The notes under the pieces were generated by a model that worked only from the letters and a program-made list of their open reading frames with translations, had not been told where the DNA came from and did not search any database. A program made the position numbers and the translations under genes. Positions 30,501-34,302 of a DNA stretch of 64,000 bases are shown here, piece by piece. The stretch lies in the NCBI GenBank assembly GCA_946894095.1, contig OX335660.1, positions 5,647,001 through 5,711,000 on the forward strand. Reading direction: 5' to 3'. Origin of the DNA: Incurvaria masculella (taxonomy: Eukaryota; Arthropoda; Insecta; Lepidoptera; Incurvariidae). Each line of letters opens with the position of its first letter. The first letter of the stretch is position 1.

Positions 30501-32903
30501 GACTAAGCCCCGGTTGCAAGAAGTGACGGCCGAGTTGATCAATGTTCAAACACGCCACTTTTAGTGATCCGCATAGAGTTCCTTCCATACTGTCCACACA
30601 AAGAGACGTGTTTGATCATACTTTGACGTTGATTTTGATTTTTTGTACGTTCGTGCACTCGGCCCTAAGTTGGATAACATTGTAGGCTGCGATTAAAACT
30701 AACGATGTAAGTAAGATTGAGCTTCAGAAGTTATGCCTGTCAGTTACACCGCCAATTCTGAAAAGAAAACTGACGAAAAAAATTGGGTAAAAGTGGATAA
30801 AAATAACCATCCAAAAACTAAAACAAAGACAATAAATTAAGCTGTAAAAATGCTACATTGCTGCACTATCTTAATATTCCTTAAGCCACATTGTAAATAC
30901 CTGCATTTGCACCAGCTTCTTGTATAAATGTTCCGAATCTTCCTTCAAGTTGTCCAACACAAATAGATCTTTAATGTCATTATCTCCGATACTGCCACTG
31001 ATCCCCGCCAGCGATGTAGCTATTCCATTGGATTTCTCCTTCATCCCACTAACACCACCCGTTGGCCTCTTGAATTGAAAACTCTCCCTTTGGGAGGATA
31101 TGTTAGACGATGGAGCATCGGCTTTTTTATAATCTCTTGAGCCGATATCGCTTCGCTGAGGATTTGGGGTGACGGTGGCTTTGGAAGTCGATGGAAGATT
31201 CTGTCCATAGCTGAAAGGGTTGGGTTGTGTCTGAAGTTGTGTGCTGGTGGATGGAGGCTGCATCCACGCGGTATAATCCGGGAGGGTGCTCTGGTTATGT
31301 TGATCCACCTGGAAAGGGTAGAATTTTAAATATTATATGGATTAGATACTATAGAGCTCAGTTCTGCATGTGGTAGTTAAAGGCCCGAGACCCTAGATTT
31401 ATTTGGAAAAGTGTGCCAAGACCATTCTCGATTACCTGGTCACTGTGGGTGTGTGTTTTTGGCTAAGGGGAAGCAATGTCTTGTGGAAATATGGTGGTTG
31501 TTGGGTGAACGATATTTACTTTAGTAAATAAAAGACAAAACAGTGTTTCCATTGATCTTGCTTGATTCAAATATGTCCAGTAGGATTATCTTTAATAGAC
31601 ACATTAGCCTGTGGCTCCATCTCGCTTCTATGTCTGATGTATGCTAGATGTCGGGCATAGAAGCAAGATAAAACGAGATTCCACCATATCTTATGAAATG
31701 AACGAAAGCAAACAAAAAGAAAAGGATGAAAGCAATTTAACTAATTGGTATCACACAAAGTTTGCAAGTAATCACCCCATTGCAGAACAAGTCTTAACAT
31801 TCTGTTCAGGGCAGAGCTTTTCCGCTGAAACAAAAATAGGGTTGGTAGTGACCTGCTCGCATGCTTGCGACGCCTGAAGCAGCAGGTCATCGTCGACGTC
31901 ACCCCACTCGTCTGCTCCCGCCGCATCTGTCCGAAAAATCTGGATTTAATGGTTAATGAAACAAATACTTTTTAGACTCGTCTACAATCGAGCGAGTGTA
32001 TGTAACCTAACATAACCTAACCTTACTTAACCCTAACCTAACCATGTATATGTTTTCCAATCAATTACTGCATGTGATAAGTTCGCCCTTTGAAGATGTG
32101 ATAAATTGCTTTGTACTTAGTGTCAACTGAAAATCACTGATTAATAAGCCCCCTTTTCACCACCTCCAGCTACCTGAAATCCGATAGTTAACTTTCGGTT
32201 ACATTGCATATTTGTATAGTGTAACCGAAAGGTAACTTTGGGATTTTTGTAGCTGGAGGTGGTGAAACCGGGCGGGCGTAAATGATTTTTTAATTCTCAG
32301 CACAGAAAGCTTTATTGCTGTAGTACCACTCAAAACATGATAAGCATTGTAATTTATTTAGGTATATTTAGCAATTGGACTGAGTTTTACACTAGTGCGA
32401 AATACTGGCCAACAACGTTTTGTAATGTGGGTGATACACAAACTAAAGTCGATGAGTCTGAGTTTACTTATTTTCTCAATGATAATACCATTTTTTTAAT
32501 CTAACCTCCAGCGCTATCGTTTCTTTCTGATAAATTTTGGCAAAAGTAAGACTCGGATTGACTCAGAATTGGGCCTTCAGTACAGATATAACATACCTAT
32601 GATCGTATTTTATGGGATTCCTTGCCCTGCTGTCTACAAATAATAAATACGTAGTGGCCCAAGTTGAATTTACACGCCCATGCAATTTTAGTGAACTGTC
32701 ATCCAAAGCAGGTGTATAAGATATTTTTGCAGGACTTAGAAATTTCGAGATCTAGTGATTCAAAACCTCTTACCGTTGGGTGCTGAGCGCTGCTGCAGGT
32801 TCTGGCTCAAAGGGAAATTGCGCTCGGAAATAGTAACTTCAAGTTTTGCCAACTTGTTTGCGCTACCTCCTAAGCCCAGCGGCTTCAATGGTCGCTTTGA
32901 CAT
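3397..32903 (-). CDS. ATRIP: ATR-interacting protein (ATRIP / mus304-like), 14 coding exons
   Basis: ATRIP carries ATR kinase to RPA-coated single-stranded DNA in the nucleus during the DNA-damage checkpoint. Exons (minus strand): 32774-32903, 31853-31926, 30901-31308, 29328-29558, 28372-28478, 26612-26754, 25776-25927, 22998-23152, 22159-22324, 18876-19128, 11735-11903, 10190-10284, one copy of the 180-nt exon in the 5246-8723 array, and 3397-3512. All phases join and the total is 2379 nt or 792 residues; I recall the human protein as 791. Visible features: a basic N-terminus (MSKRPLKPLG), an acidic DEWGDVDDDLLLQASQ segment at about residues 50-63 like the RPA70-binding checkpoint-recruitment domain, a coiled coil at about 205-310, then a helical, Leu/Ala-rich C-terminal two thirds like the HEAT repeats. 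The identification comes from this order and remembered similarity, so orthology should be confirmed by search. Confidence 0.78.
3628..4178 (+). mobile_element. TTAA MITE family A, complete copy
   Basis: TTAA at 3628-3631 and 4175-4178 with terminal inverted repeats (GGTGGCCCAACCCGC and its degraded complement GGATTGGGCCGCC). Its right TTAA is also the left TTAA of the adjoining family B element. Confidence 0.8.
4175..4549 (+). mobile_element. TTAA MITE family B, copy 1
   Basis: A roughly 370 bp, largely palindromic element bounded by TTAA at 4175-4178 and 4546-4549, with ends GAACGGCCCGTAAGC and GCTTACGGGCCAACC. An inverted copy is at 11247-11619. Short open frames inside are incidental. 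Confidence 0.75.
4919..5127 (+). mobile_element. SINE body and tail, head missing
   Basis: Begins at TTGGTACCATCGCATTGGATG and ends GTTGCATAAAAAAAAAA. It lies immediately beyond the diverged end of the ATRIP exon array, so the array on that side borders SINE sequence. Confidence 0.7.
5148..5231 (-). pseudogene. ATRIP: Diverged partial 19th copy of ATRIP exon 13, no donor
   Basis: This is the distal (transcriptionally 3') end of the array. It keeps the TTGTCAG acceptor and the first roughly 50 exon bases (SSPREELLTVCRCG). It then diverges (FAALYLWTLHEAAALL) and runs into unrelated sequence without a GT donor. It cannot serve as an internal exon. It marks where the tandem array was truncated or began. 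Confidence 0.7.
5232..8723 (-). repeat. Tandem array of ATRIP exon 13: 18 copies of a 194 bp unit
   Basis: Each unit is a 180-nt exon plus a 14-nt spacer, GTACCAGTTGTCAG on the minus strand, which supplies a donor GT and an acceptor AG. Lower ends of the copies fall at 5246, 5440, 5634 and so on every 194 bases to 8544. Copies are nearly identical. Five of them (lower ends 5828, 6992, 8156, 8350, 8544) carry an Ala instead of Val in the CGVA(A/V)LYLW stretch, and three also differ at the next site (CACAGG for CAGAGG). The unit is GC- and CpG-rich and not a multiple of three, so continuous reading hits a stop. A misassembly is possible, but copy-specific variants argue against simple duplication of one read. 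Confidence 0.93.
8544..8723 (-). CDS. ATRIP: ATRIP exon 13, 5'-most copy of the array
   Basis: This is the only copy whose acceptor (ATCGATCATGTCAG) is preceded by ordinary intron rather than by another exon copy. It enters and leaves in phase 1, exactly 60 codons: SSPREELLTVCRCGVAALYL, then a helical stretch ending HEIHG. The donor is CACG/GTACCA, which is weak. It differs from the other copies by a G-to-A change near 8587. Confidence 0.75.
9769..10136 (+). mobile_element. TTAA palindromic MITE, family E
   Basis: TTAA followed by GGCTGTTCCGACCCATA at the left, and TATGGGTCGGAACATCC then TTAA at the right. Inner arms also pair (AAAAAGTATTGCACTTTAAG with its complement). No coding capacity. 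Confidence 0.7.
10190..10284 (-). CDS. ATRIP: ATRIP exon 12
   Basis: A strong acceptor, TTTGTTTTTGGGCAG. It completes an AGG codon from the previous exon and encodes CKCSRRLAQVLVYTLQACAR then MLKDGIIDQPK, leaving in phase 1 at AAAG/GTATTT. The helical Leu/Ala-rich character fits the ATRIP C-terminal region. Confidence 0.72.
11247..11619 (-). mobile_element. TTAA MITE family B, copy 2 (inverted)
   Basis: Starts at TTAAGGTCGGCCCATAAGC and ends GCTTACGGGCCGTTC followed by TTAA. It is the reverse complement of the 4175-4549 element. Confidence 0.7.
11735..11903 (-). CDS. ATRIP: ATRIP exon 11
   Basis: Acceptor CTTCTTCCTCAG, donor TCTAG/GTGAGC. Enters in phase 1 and leaves in phase 2. It encodes (E)SCFLQVFLNHLEACLKCL then a helix ending GVRWTQFTSES. 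Both splice sites and the phases match exons 10 and 12. Confidence 0.75.
11955..12290 (+). repeat. AGGGTTCCGTACCC / GTCC-run interspersed repeat, copy 1
   Basis: Starts TTTTAGGGTTCCGTACCC, carries an internal run of GTCC/GTCCAT repeats, and ends GGTACGGAACCC...CGTACTTGGCCGGTTTTTT. Similar copies lie at 12763, 16648, 23944 (split) and 42475 (inverted). It is familiar from lepidopteran genomes; I cannot assign its class. Confidence 0.75.
12312..12460 (-). mobile_element. SINE fragment, antisense
   Basis: Reads GGCTAATACCAC...CATGATATTAGCCCAAC...CCATGCCAGG, the complement of the shared SINE 3' body. Truncated and degraded towards the head. Confidence 0.55.
12613..12717. repeat. Inverted repeat (hairpin), about 45 bp arms
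   Basis: AAGTGTTTTCAGATAGACAGTGTTATGGATCGCTTACTTGTTT on the left pairs with the near-perfect complement ending AAAACATTTT on the right, around an A-rich loop. It is probably a small fold-back element inside an ATRIP intron. Confidence 0.7.
12763..12965 (+). repeat. AGGGTTCCGTACCC repeat, copy 2, internally deleted
   Basis: Retains both ends of the 11955-12290 repeat. The central part between the GTCC run and the poly-T/TTAAATC segment is shortened. Confidence 0.7.
13023..13694 (+). repeat. 84 bp minisatellite, 8 copies
   Basis: The unit begins TCTTACAATAACGAATGG and repeats every 84 bases, with units near 13023, 13107, 13191 and so on to 13611. Copies differ by only a few substitutions. Because 84 is divisible by three and no stops occur, two plus-strand frames stay open. 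One frame reads SYNNEWYKVMYVSSYD then IKSQKRVLSERA per unit. It lies in the ATRIP intron between exons 11 and 10. I see no splice signals or start context that make it a gene. Confidence 0.85.
14221..15022 (+). mobile_element. Non-autonomous Helitron-like element, copy 1
   Basis: Starts TCACTATCAC and ends with the hairpin GCCCGTGCAAAGCCGGGACGGGC followed by CTAG before T. This fits Helitron rules (5' TC, 3' CTRR after a short hairpin, A/T target). It shares ACTACGCAACAGATTTTGATGC and the CCGGCCGGCCGGGGCGGCGG segment with the element at 20562-21233. No Rep/helicase gene. Confidence 0.7.
15224..15490 (+). repeat. About 92 bp tandem repeat, left part (3 units)
   Basis: Units begin GACACTTATTTAACYGTCTC and end in AAAGTTAA. 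Two further units continue at 18646-18807, beyond an inserted MITE. The units are about 75-85% alike by eye. Confidence 0.7.
16648..16947 (+). repeat. AGGGTTCCGTACCC repeat, copy 3, inside the piggyBac-like element
   Basis: Has the full 5' start, a GTCC/GTCT run, and the 3' GGTACGGAACCC...CTTGGCCGG end. It makes this locus a three-layer nest. Confidence 0.75.
17548..17609 (+). repeat. Two-unit tandem repeat with CG runs
   Basis: CCTATCTATAGATAGAGCGCGCGC appears twice in slightly different form about 30 bases apart. Each unit contains a palindromic CTATCTATAGATAG core. Confidence 0.55.
18646..18807 (+). repeat. About 92 bp tandem repeat, right part (2 units)
   Basis: Continuation of the 15224-15490 repeat beyond the nested insertions, with GACACTTATTCACCCGTCTC and AGACACTTACCTAACCATC unit starts. 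It ends about 70 bases before the ATRIP exon 10 donor. Confidence 0.65.
18876..19128 (-). CDS. ATRIP: ATRIP exon 10
   Basis: Acceptor GCACCGTTCCAG, donor GAAG/GTGCGTGC. Phase 0 in, phase 1 out, 84 codons. It encodes SYGVEYSGLLLACLRLSGAM then an Ala/Leu/Arg-rich helical stretch and ends DYDRGLVMFKE. GC at third positions is extreme (near 100%) in the first two thirds. Confidence 0.75.
19196..20160 (+). mobile_element. CR1/L2-like LINE relic, split by MITE A
   Basis: Left part (to 19286) reads YPYFRQDIDLLERVQRRATK. After the MITE the frame resumes with LDALGLTTLEERRHRGDLIE, then NLRKHFISNRVVDSWNKLPQ and VNGFKN. These are classic C-terminal motifs of CR1/L2-type ORF2. It is 5' truncated and broken. 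Confidence 0.7.
19287..19836 (+). mobile_element. TTAA MITE family A inserted in the LINE relic
   Basis: TTAA at 19287-19290 and 19833-19836. The ends GGTGGCCCAACCCGC and GGGTTGGGCCACC are complementary. It separates two parts of one LINE reading frame. Confidence 0.8.
20562..21233 (+). mobile_element. Non-autonomous Helitron-like element, copy 2
   Basis: Starts TCACTATCACTACATAG and ends CCGGGACGGGCTGCTAG. Most of the interior matches 14221-15022, with a deletion in the 3' part. Confidence 0.7.
21336..21436 (+). mobile_element. CR1/L2-like LINE C-terminal scrap
   Basis: Reads VVETSNKLPDDVINANSTN then QFKNRLDTHFKRK and a stop, the same tail motif as at 2938 and 19940. Confidence 0.5.
21444..22062 (+). 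mobile_element. Jockey-like LINE, 3' part
   Basis: Encodes VRYLGIYLDRRLTWRKHI, then KLYWLLARDSKLSMDNKLL, and after a frame break NVPWYMTNSRRQRDLKIP. These match the segment after the reverse-transcriptase active site of the better preserved copy at 24506-25456. The 3' end is A-rich (AATAAAAAAAATAAAAAAA). It ends about 100 bases from the ATRIP exon 9 donor. Confidence 0.7.
22159..22324 (-). CDS. ATRIP: ATRIP exon 9
   Basis: Acceptor GGGCCGTCCGCAG, donor ATG/GTACGT. Completes a GGG codon with exon 8, then reads AIFPGERAVEARRGVAALAA through LDAAFVALVEDIATRVGDM, ending in phase 0. Confidence 0.72.
22421..22760 (+). mobile_element. SINE with tRNA/5S-like head (variant 2)
   Basis: Head CTCGGTAGCCCAGTGGTTCGAC resembles a Pol III A box. 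It is followed by GGTTCTGGATGGGTGACC, like the 5S rRNA internal promoter. The body GTTGGTACTATCGCATTGAATGAACG and tail GTTACATAAAAAAAA are shared with the other SINEs. Confidence 0.7.
22998..23152 (-). CDS. ATRIP: ATRIP exon 8
   Basis: Acceptor CCGCGCGCAG, donor GCGGG/GTGAGT. Phase 0 in, phase 2 out. Reads VVTVVRASLADVQRSLRGER, then an Arg/Glu-rich helix (PAERRERDERRMR) and VRARRLLAA. Confidence 0.72.
23466..23598 (+). mobile_element. SINE 3' fragment
   Basis: TTCCGTCCAGTTCAATGTAG through TTGGTATTAGCCATCC and an A-run: shared SINE body without head. Confidence 0.6.
23634..23830 (+). mobile_element. SINE with tRNA-like head, 5' part
   Basis: Contains CCTAGCATACCAGAGGTCTG then GATTCAAATCC, a tRNA B-box-like sequence. 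This is followed by TTTCTGAGTTGGATAAGTGC and TAAAACTGTAGG of the tRNA-headed SINE subfamily. The 3' body is missing. Confidence 0.6.
23944..24117 (+). repeat. AGGGTTCCGTACCC repeat copy 4, left part
   Basis: The repeat is interrupted after GTAACAAATAGGTAAAATTA. Its right end resumes near 25608 (GGGGCCCCATACAAAAAACG...CACTTGGCTGG). Confidence 0.65.
24506..25456 (-). mobile_element. Jockey-like LINE, 5'-truncated, with target-site duplication
   Basis: The minus-strand open frame covers about 270 residues. It includes VPQGSVLGPVLYSIFTADLP and the FSDDTA motif of the reverse-transcriptase catalytic centre, then KYLGLHLDRRLTW and a C-terminal LINE tail. It ends in an A-rich tract (plus-strand T-run from 24506). 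The 11 bp TGCCGGCAAGG is duplicated at 24495-24505 and 25457-25467. The N-terminal half of the RT and the endonuclease are absent, so it is not autonomous. Confidence 0.85.
25608..25712 (+). repeat. AGGGTTCCGTACCC repeat copy 4, right part
   Basis: GGGGCCCCATACAAAAAACG through AACTCGCACTTGGCTGG, the 3' end of the repeat begun at 23944. Confidence 0.6.
25776..25927 (-). CDS. ATRIP: ATRIP exon 7
   Basis: Acceptor AATGTGCGCAG, donor CAGCGG/GTAAGT (near consensus). Phase 1 in, phase 0 out. Encodes ANALSDVLPPLLERAERED, then an Ala-rich helix and GCGAEEAALSHQR. Confidence 0.73.
26010..26176 (+). mobile_element. MITE family A, right-end fragment
   Basis: AACACTATGCGCATTGTCTG to GGGAAGGGCCACCTTAA: the last 165 bases of family A only. 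Confidence 0.65.
26193..26590 (-). mobile_element. SINE with tRNA-like head, antisense
   Basis: Starts at the T-run and TGCAACCTGTCATGGATGG and ends with GGGGATTTGAACCCAGACCT, the complement of a tRNA B-box-like head. It abuts the donor side of ATRIP exon 6. Confidence 0.7.
26612..26754 (-). CDS. ATRIP: ATRIP exon 6
   Basis: Acceptor ACTATTTTTACAG, donor CCGC/GTGAGT. Phase 2 in, phase 1 out. Reads (S)QRHNSSFSIEREMNGARVP, then a Ser/Ala-rich helix and LLPLRAVHRP. The intron donor is followed within 25 bases by SINE sequence. Confidence 0.72.
26919..27258 (+). mobile_element. SINE body and tail (tRNA-headed subfamily)
   Basis: CTTCCGCTTTCTGAGTTCGATAAG through GGTTCCATAAAAAAAAAA; body shared with 49138-49520, head mostly lost. 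Confidence 0.65.
28372..28478 (-). CDS. ATRIP: ATRIP exon 5 (end of coiled coil)
   Basis: Acceptor CGCCATCACAG, donor CTCAG/GTCAGC. Phase 0 in, phase 2 out. Encodes ELEVVRVKERCRLLESSKVK then LSQAMPPPHNHRAQL. It continues the heptad-like pattern of exon 4 and ends in a proline/histidine break. Confidence 0.75.
28655..29040 (+). mobile_element. Full-length SINE with 5S rRNA-like head
   Basis: Head contains AAGTTAAGCAACGCTGGGTC and TTGGATGGGTGACC, matching box A and box C of the 5S rRNA internal promoter, preceded by a tRNA A-box-like GGCCCAGTGGCGCGAC. It has the shared body and ends CAGTCACATAAAAAAAAAA. Confidence 0.85.
29328..29558 (-). CDS. ATRIP: ATRIP exon 4 (coiled coil)
   Basis: Acceptor AAAACCGCAG (weak pyrimidine tract), donor TGCAAG/GTACAG. 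Phase 0 to 0, 77 codons. Encodes EENAKLKSENGKLLEQAL, KDGEVTILRGRLRS and ERLQVASKQLGSLRTQLDCK. The KDGEVTILR-type stretch resembles the ATRIP coiled coil used for oligomerisation and ATR activation. Confidence 0.8.
29620..30020 (+). mobile_element. RTE-like LINE relic
   Basis: Reads KVGLKMNPDKTKVMATE then EYIYLGQILRLGR. After a frame break, LKTRIYDQCVLPVMTYGCET follows, typical of the region beyond the RT catalytic site in RTE-type LINEs. It is followed by a short GACT repeat. Confidence 0.75.
30081..30458 (+). mobile_element. SINE with tRNA/5S-like head (variant 2), degraded
   Basis: Head GTGATAGCTCAGTGGTGCGAC; 5S-like region degraded to TTCTAGATGGATGAAC; shared body and CAGTAATAAAAAAA tail. 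Confidence 0.65.
30901..31308 (-). CDS. ATRIP: ATRIP exon 3 (linker)
   Basis: Acceptor CTACCCTTTCCAG, donor ATGCAG/GTATTT. Phase 0 to 0, 136 codons. Low-complexity, Ser/Thr/Pro/Gln-rich linker (VDQHNQSTLPDYTAWMQPP near the start) containing an FKRP motif. It ends EDSEHLYKKLVQMQ, the start of the coiled coil. Unlike exons 6-14 it is not GC-rich. Confidence 0.75.
31799..31926 (-). CDS. ATRIP: ATRIP exon 2 (acidic recruitment motif), 3' end uncertain
   Basis: The acceptor TTTTTCGGACAG enters in phase 1 and encodes DAAGADEWGDVDDDLLLQAS then QACEQ, an acidic amphipathic segment like the RPA-binding recruitment domain of ATRIP. Two phase-0 donors are possible: CAG/GTCACT (exon end 31853, used for the 792-residue count) or AAT/GTTAAG (exon end 31799, adding 18 codons including NPIFVSAEKLCPEQN). 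Neither is a strong site. Confidence 0.7.
31995..32045 (+). repeat. CCTAA-type tract (TTAGG-like)
   Basis: Contains CTAACATAACCTAACCTTAC and AACCCTAACCTAACC, imperfect copies of the arthropod telomere motif CCTAA. A complementary tract (GGTTAGGTTAGG) is at 27893-27925. Both are short and interstitial. Confidence 0.5.
32160..32270. repeat. Inverted repeat (fold-back element) in ATRIP intron 1
   Basis: TTTCACCACCTCCAGCTAC at the left and GTAGCTGGAGGTGGTGAAA at the right are perfect complements. Inner arms TTTCGGTTACA/TGTAACCGAAA also pair. Confidence 0.75.
32774..32903 (-). CDS. ATRIP: ATRIP exon 1 (start codon)
   Basis: ATG at 32901-32903 in the context TTGATAATGTCA. Encodes MSKRPLKPLGLGGSANKLAK, then ISERNFPLSQNLQQRSAPN. 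Donor AACG/GTAAGA, phase 1, which joins exon 2 in frame to give Asp. No upstream in-frame extension was pursued. Confidence 0.75.
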
Positions 32904-33224
32904 TATCAAGTGACCCCACGCCGGATCCGCATTAGTTGTGCAAAAAAGTAAGGCCGAAACGAGAATGTAAATATTGGCCAGATCAACAAAACCACAAAAA
33001 TACCTTCAAATACAAAACGCGCCACAAGGGCTGTCAAAGTGACAGTATTAACTTTTTTTGCAAAGCCTTTCTGTGGAGGAAATAACTATACGCCATGCAA
33101 AATTTACAGCAATCACGTCTTCCCCCATAATCGCGCAGTATTCAGTGCGCTATTAATTATATTCAAGTGTAAACAAAATCTGGCTGTTACGGACTTATGG
33201 TCAAAACATTAACAGGTGTATTCA

Positions 33225-33345
33225 GAGTAGGCGGACTAACTTTAATCCGTCGGACTAAAGCAGTTTTTGTATGGTTAGTCCGGTGCTAATATAGTACGAA
33301 ATTTTTACAGGTGCTCTCTGAATACGACTGTAACGGGTTAAAATA
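33225..33345. mobile_element. Small inverted-repeat element, copy 1
   Basis: GTATTCAGAGTAGGCGGACT at one end and GTGCTCTCTGAATAC at the other, with GGACTAA/TTAGTCC arms inside. A reverse-oriented relative is at 46408-46530. Confidence 0.6.
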
Positions 33346-33699
33346 AATTTTAAAACTGGTTCAAAACATCTATATTTAGATCCCATCGCAAAAAGCGGAA
33401 ACAGGGGCCTCTAATAGGAGTTACCACTTATCGATAAATCACTAAAATCATCGATTTCGCTAAATCGGGTTACACTTAATCGCCCGTAGATGGGTTTTTA
33501 TAATTGTGTAGAAATATTAAACAATTTGTATGACTTATCCAATATTGACGTTACATAATTGTACTTACTACGTGTACCAGAGAGGTGAAGTATGAAATGC
33601 TTATTGCTCAACCTTGCGTCAGGTACCAATTATCCCATTTAGATTCGGTTTGTATTTATGTCAAGCCTAAATCTACGCATTACTTATAGGCTGCATATC

Positions 33700-33939
33700 A
33701 TCACGCTAACTTACCAGAAGAGCGTGCGGTGGGGGTTTATTCCTTTTATTTATGAATGGTAATATTGGGATGTTTCCTTATTCAATCACGCTACATCGGT
33801 TCAACCAATTTTGATCACATTTCATAGGTAGACATTGCCATCGACTTGCCCTTTGGATTACTTTTTATCCAGGATGTAATTCAGCCCGATATAAATACAT
33901 AACAACATTGACCCGAGCGGAGCCGGGTACCTCAGCTAG
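33700..33939 (+). mobile_element. Helitron-like 3' end fragment
   Basis: Ends ACCCGAGCGGAGCCGGGTACCTCAGCTAG followed by T: hairpin plus CTAG terminus. The 5' boundary is not visible. A related antisense end is at 49883. Confidence 0.55.
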
Positions 33940-33971
33940 TTAATAATAAGTAGAGACATGATTAATACTGT

Positions 33972-33977
33972 TTTATT
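33972..33977 (-). terminator. Candidate poly(A) signal of the WDR34-like gene
   Basis: AATAAA on the minus strand, 232 bases after the stop codon. No other canonical hexamer was noted nearer. Confidence 0.5.
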
Positions 33978-34208
33978 TAATTAATACAAAAAAAATTAAG
34001 TATGAAGCATTTCTTTACAAATCCTAGATCAATTGCAGTTAAAACGAAGGAACCCTTTAGTATGGGCAATTTAATGAACTAAGGACAATAAAGTAAATGT
34101 TTTCGGCCAATGAGAAGATTATTTGCATCTTCTTTAAACATTTAACTATATAAAACATCCGACGCAAAGCCCAATGTTAAGAAGAATGAAGGAAGTATAT
34201 GTGGAGTG

Positions 34209-34302
34209 TTAGAAATCTTCTCTTTTGGGCCCCACTCGTGGAACAGGAATGTCCCAAATGCACACTTTTCCTTCGTTGTCTCCAACGGCAATGCGATTTG
34301 TA
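34209..34302 (-). CDS. DYNC2I2: WDR34-like exon 2 (last WD blade)
   Basis: Acceptor ATTGGTGTTTTCAG. Encodes TNRIAVGDNEGKVCIWDIPV then PRVGPKREDF and TAA at 34209-34211. The short length and WD signature complete the propeller of exon 1. Confidence 0.8.
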
